From: Selenomonadaceae bacterium | Lineage (GTDB): Bacteria; Bacillota; Negativicutes; Selenomonadales; Selenomonadaceae | Direction of reading: 5' to 3' | NCBI GenBank assembly: GCA_017614505.1 | Contig: JAGABT010000017.1 | Coordinates: forward strand, 124,001-188,000 | DNA: 64,000 bases | Part shown: piece after piece, positions 61,942 to 64,000 of the stretch | Numbering within the stretch: position 1 is the stretch's first letter | Layout: every line of letters begins with the position of its first letter | Notes under the pieces: generated by a model | Told to the model about the DNA's origin: nothing | Seen by the model: only the letters and a program-made list of their open reading frames with translations | Databases searched by the model: none | Program-made: the position numbers and the translations under genes

Positions 61942-62883
61942 TTAACGCTCAACTCGGACGGGATTATTAAGAAAATCTTCGTAGGCGAGACGAATACCGT
62001 CAGCGAGCTCGGTTTTGTATTTCCATCCTAGCGCCGTCGCTTTTGACACGTCCAGAACTTTACGCGGCGTACCAGTAGGCTTGGAAGTATCCCAAAGGAT
62101 TTCGCCGGTGTAGCCGACAATCCGCGCGACGAGTTCCGCCAGATTTTTGATTGTAATTTCTTTGCCGGAGCCGACGTTAATCGTTTCATTTCCGCTGTAA
62201 TTGTTCATGAAAAAAACGCACGCCTCAGCCAAATCGTCGACGTAAAGAAATTCGCGCATGGCACTACCGTCACCCCAGCAAGTCACGGACGGCGCATTTG
62301 CAACTTTGGCTTCGTGAAAGCGGCGAATAAGCGCTGGCAAAACGTGGCTGTTCGTCGGATGATAATTGTCATTCGGACCGTAGAGATTGGTGGGCATAAC
62401 AGAAATAAAATCCGCACTGTACTGCTGGTTGAGACACGCGCAATATTTCAAGCCGGAAATTTTCGCCAGCGCGTAGGCTTCTGTTACAGGCTCAAGCTCG
62501 GAAGTCAAAAGCGACGTTTCTTTTACTGGTTGTTGAGCGAAATTTGGATAAACACAAGCTGAGCCCAAGAACAATAATTTTTTACAGTTGTTCTTCCACG
62601 CGGCGTTAATGACATTCATTTCAATCATTAAATTTTCGTAAATAGAATCCGCAGGTCATTTAGAATTTGCGCCAATCCCGCCGACTTTCGCCGCCGCCAG
62701 AAAAACATAATCCGGCTTTTCCTCGGCGAAAAATTTTTCAACGGCATCCTGCCTGCACAAATCCAGTTCAGCGTGAGTGCGGACGACGATATTTTCATAG
62801 CCCTGCCGGTTGAGTTCACGGACGATAGCCGAGCCAACCATTCCACGATGACCAGCAACGTAAATCTTTGCATTTTTCTCCAT
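61942..62883 (-). pseudogene. fcl: GDP-L-fucose synthase with in-frame TGA
   Basis: From ATG 62883 (behind AAGGAG) the frame reads [19 protein letters not shown] ... [13 protein letters not shown], then TGA at 62656-62658, then in the same frame [29 protein letters not shown] (catalytic Ser), and the remainder to 61942. Total ~313 codons, the normal length. Families usually have a coding residue, often Arg, before PADF; a CGA-to-TGA change would explain it. The next residue after PAD is Ser where Phe is usual. TGA is a real stop elsewhere here (rpsP, SDR gene). No ribosome site precedes the internal ATG at 62628. Confidence 0.8.
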
Positions 62884-62893
62884 AAAAAACTCC

Positions 62894-63913
62894 TTAAATA
62901 AATTTCTCCAAATCGGCGGCAACCATAATCTTTACCAGCTCGGCGAAAGTAACCCTGCGCCGCCAGCCGAGCTCTCGTTCAGCCTTAGCGGGATCGCCCA
63001 AAAGCAAATCGACTTCGGCAGGGCGGAAATATTTCGCGTCAACGTCAACCAAAACTTTGCCGGTCTTAGCGTCAAAACCTTTCTCGTCTAAGCCAGCGCC
63101 GCGCCATTTAATTTCAATTCCAGCTTCGCGGAACGCCGCCTCAACAAATTCGCGGACGGTATGCGTCTCGCCCGTCGCAAGAACATAATCATCGGGCTTG
63201 CCGCGCTGAAGAATCAGCCACATTCCCTGGACGTAATCGCCGGCAAAACCCCAGTCACGCTTAGCGTTCAAATTGCCGAGCGAAAGTTTTTCCTGCTTGC
63301 CGGAAATGATTTTGGCGACGGCGAGCGTGATTTTCCGCGTAACAAATTCGACGCCGCGTCTGGGCGATTCGTGATTGAACAAAATCCCGTTGCAGGCGAA
63401 AATTCCGTAGGCTTCGCGGTAGTTCACGGTTATCCAGTAGGCGTAGAGTTTCGCGGCGCCGTAGGGACTGCGCGGGTGAAAAGGCGTGGTCTCACTTTGC
63501 GGCGCGGTTTCGGGAATGCCGCCGAATAATTCCGAAGTCGACGCCTGATAAAATTTCGCGTCCGGCTTAACCTGCCGCACCGCCTCCAGAAATTTAATCG
63601 TGCCGACGCCCGTAACTTCCGCCGTGTATTCCGGCACTTCAAACGAAATTCCAACGTGCGACTGCGCCGCCAGATTGTAAATCTCGTCCGGCTGAGTTTC
63701 ACGCACCAGATTCGCCAGGTTGCACGAATCCGACAAATCGCCGTAGTGCAGATAAAAATTTTTCGCGCCGAGAATATTTTCAATCCGCTCGGTACAAATC
63801 GTGCTGTGGCGCCGCTGAACGCCGTGAACTTCGTAGCCCTTGTCGAGCAAAAGTTCAGCGAGGTACGAGCCGTCCTGCCCCGTGACGCCGGTTACCAAAG
63901 CTCTTTTTGTCAT
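62894..63913 (-). CDS. gmd: GDP-mannose 4,6-dehydratase
   Basis: A 339-residue SDR enzyme: [27 protein letters not shown] landmarks, [65 protein letters not shown] and [12 protein letters not shown]. It gives GDP-4-keto-6-deoxymannose, the substrate of Fcl. Ten bp before fcl. Confidence 0.97.
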   Translation of the reverse strand: MTKRALVTGVTGQDGSYLAELLLDKGYEVHGVQRRHSTICTERIENILGAKNFYLHYGDLSDSCNLANLVRETQPDEIYNLAAQSHVGISFEVPEYTAEVTGVGTIKFLEAVRQVKPDAKFYQASTSELFGGIPETAPQSETTPFHPRSPYGAAKLYAYWITVNYREAYGIFACNGILFNHESPRRGVEFVTRKITLAVAKIISGKQEKLSLGNLNAKRDWGFAGDYVQGMWLILQRGKPDDYVLATGETHTVREFVEAAFREAGIEIKWRGAGLDEKGFDAKTGKVLVDVDAKYFRPAEVDLLLGDPAKAERELGWRRRVTFAELVKIMVAADLEKFI

Positions 63914-63937
63914 ATTAAGCTTTTAGCCTCCTTAAAA

Positions 63938-64000
63938 TTATTCAATCGAGTTCAAAATTTCCCTGAGCATCGTGTCGTAATCGTAAACTATGTCAGAAGA
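63938..64000 (-). CDS. C-terminal end of an unknown protein (5' part outside window)
   Basis: Only the last 20 codons are present: SSDIVYDYDTMLREILNSIE then TAA, on the minus strand just upstream of gmd. Too short to identify; by position it probably belongs to the same polysaccharide cluster. Confidence 0.5.
   Translation of the reverse strand, partial: SSDIVYDYDTMLREILNSIE

Noticed and set aside
62656..62658. TGA in fcl as selenocysteine
   Set aside because: The family does not use Cys at this position and no SECIS-like hairpin is evident just downstream.

Overview
The window looks like a chromosome segment of an anaerobic diderm Firmicute (Negativicutes, probably Selenomonadaceae). Gene orders and families are Firmicutes-like: dapB-asd-ireB-ruvX-DUF1292-mltG-U32, ffh-rpsP-khpA, carD, and a Na+-pumping decarboxylase. 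A C-terminal autotransporter beta-barrel ending in Phe requires an outer membrane. The assignment is inferred from gene content; no rRNA is present.

Layout. 1-6.8 kb (minus): a very large RTX-like protein with a vWA domain that runs off the left edge, preceded by an autotransporter broken by a G8 tract in its signal peptide. 6.9-11.5 kb (minus): a second-messenger operon (LPP20-like exported protein, CHASE2 adenylate cyclase, metallo-beta-lactamase-fold hydrolase, GAF-GGDEF). 11.5-17.6 kb (plus): tRNA-Asp, tRNA-Cys, ffh-rpsP-khpA, a DUF815 ATPase, and STAS-hypothetical-MATE. 17.7-24.3 kb (minus): aldo/keto reductase, a McrBC-like restriction pair, tyrA and DAHP synthase. 24.4-33.6 kb (plus): decarboxylase gamma/beta subunits, a second RTX protein with an unusual promoter, an OmpR-type two-component system, yhdT-panF and a PTS EIIA. 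33.8-48.7 kb (minus): 6-phospho-beta-glucosidase, hpf, efp, a fused SLC1 symporter, pepP-aroQ-acyP-U32-mltG-DUF1292-ruvX-ireB-asd-dapB, an orphan response regulator, an MFS carrier and siroheme decarboxylase AhbAB. 48.7-57.3 kb (mixed): engB, dxr, a yjfB-like gene, hup, AlkD-like, SDR, alr, holA and a CydC-like ABC protein. 57.4-64 kb (minus): carD, gpsA-like, and a GDP-fucose cluster (gmd, fcl with an in-frame stop, manC, fucosyltransferase fusion).

The most interesting signals lie outside the standard genes. (1) The two longest G/C homopolymers seen sit exactly where they could switch surface proteins: G8 in the autotransporter signal-peptide region (out of frame here, G9 restores it) and G9 in the -35/-10 spacer of the RTX gene. 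(2) A direct repeat with an 11-bp period lies at nearly the same distance upstream of the -35 of both the RTX gene and the neighbouring two-component operon, suggesting one regulon. (3) Eight intergenic sites carry a modular, covarying palindromic element. One module is a 25-nt unit with terminal inverted repeats, which also occurs alone, inserted in a relict second oadB 3' end. Other points are a HATPase-like/SLC1 fusion, a GT11-GT2 fusion, the cAMP/c-di-GMP operon and the nonsense codon in fcl.

All domain calls come from reading motifs by eye; no database search was run.
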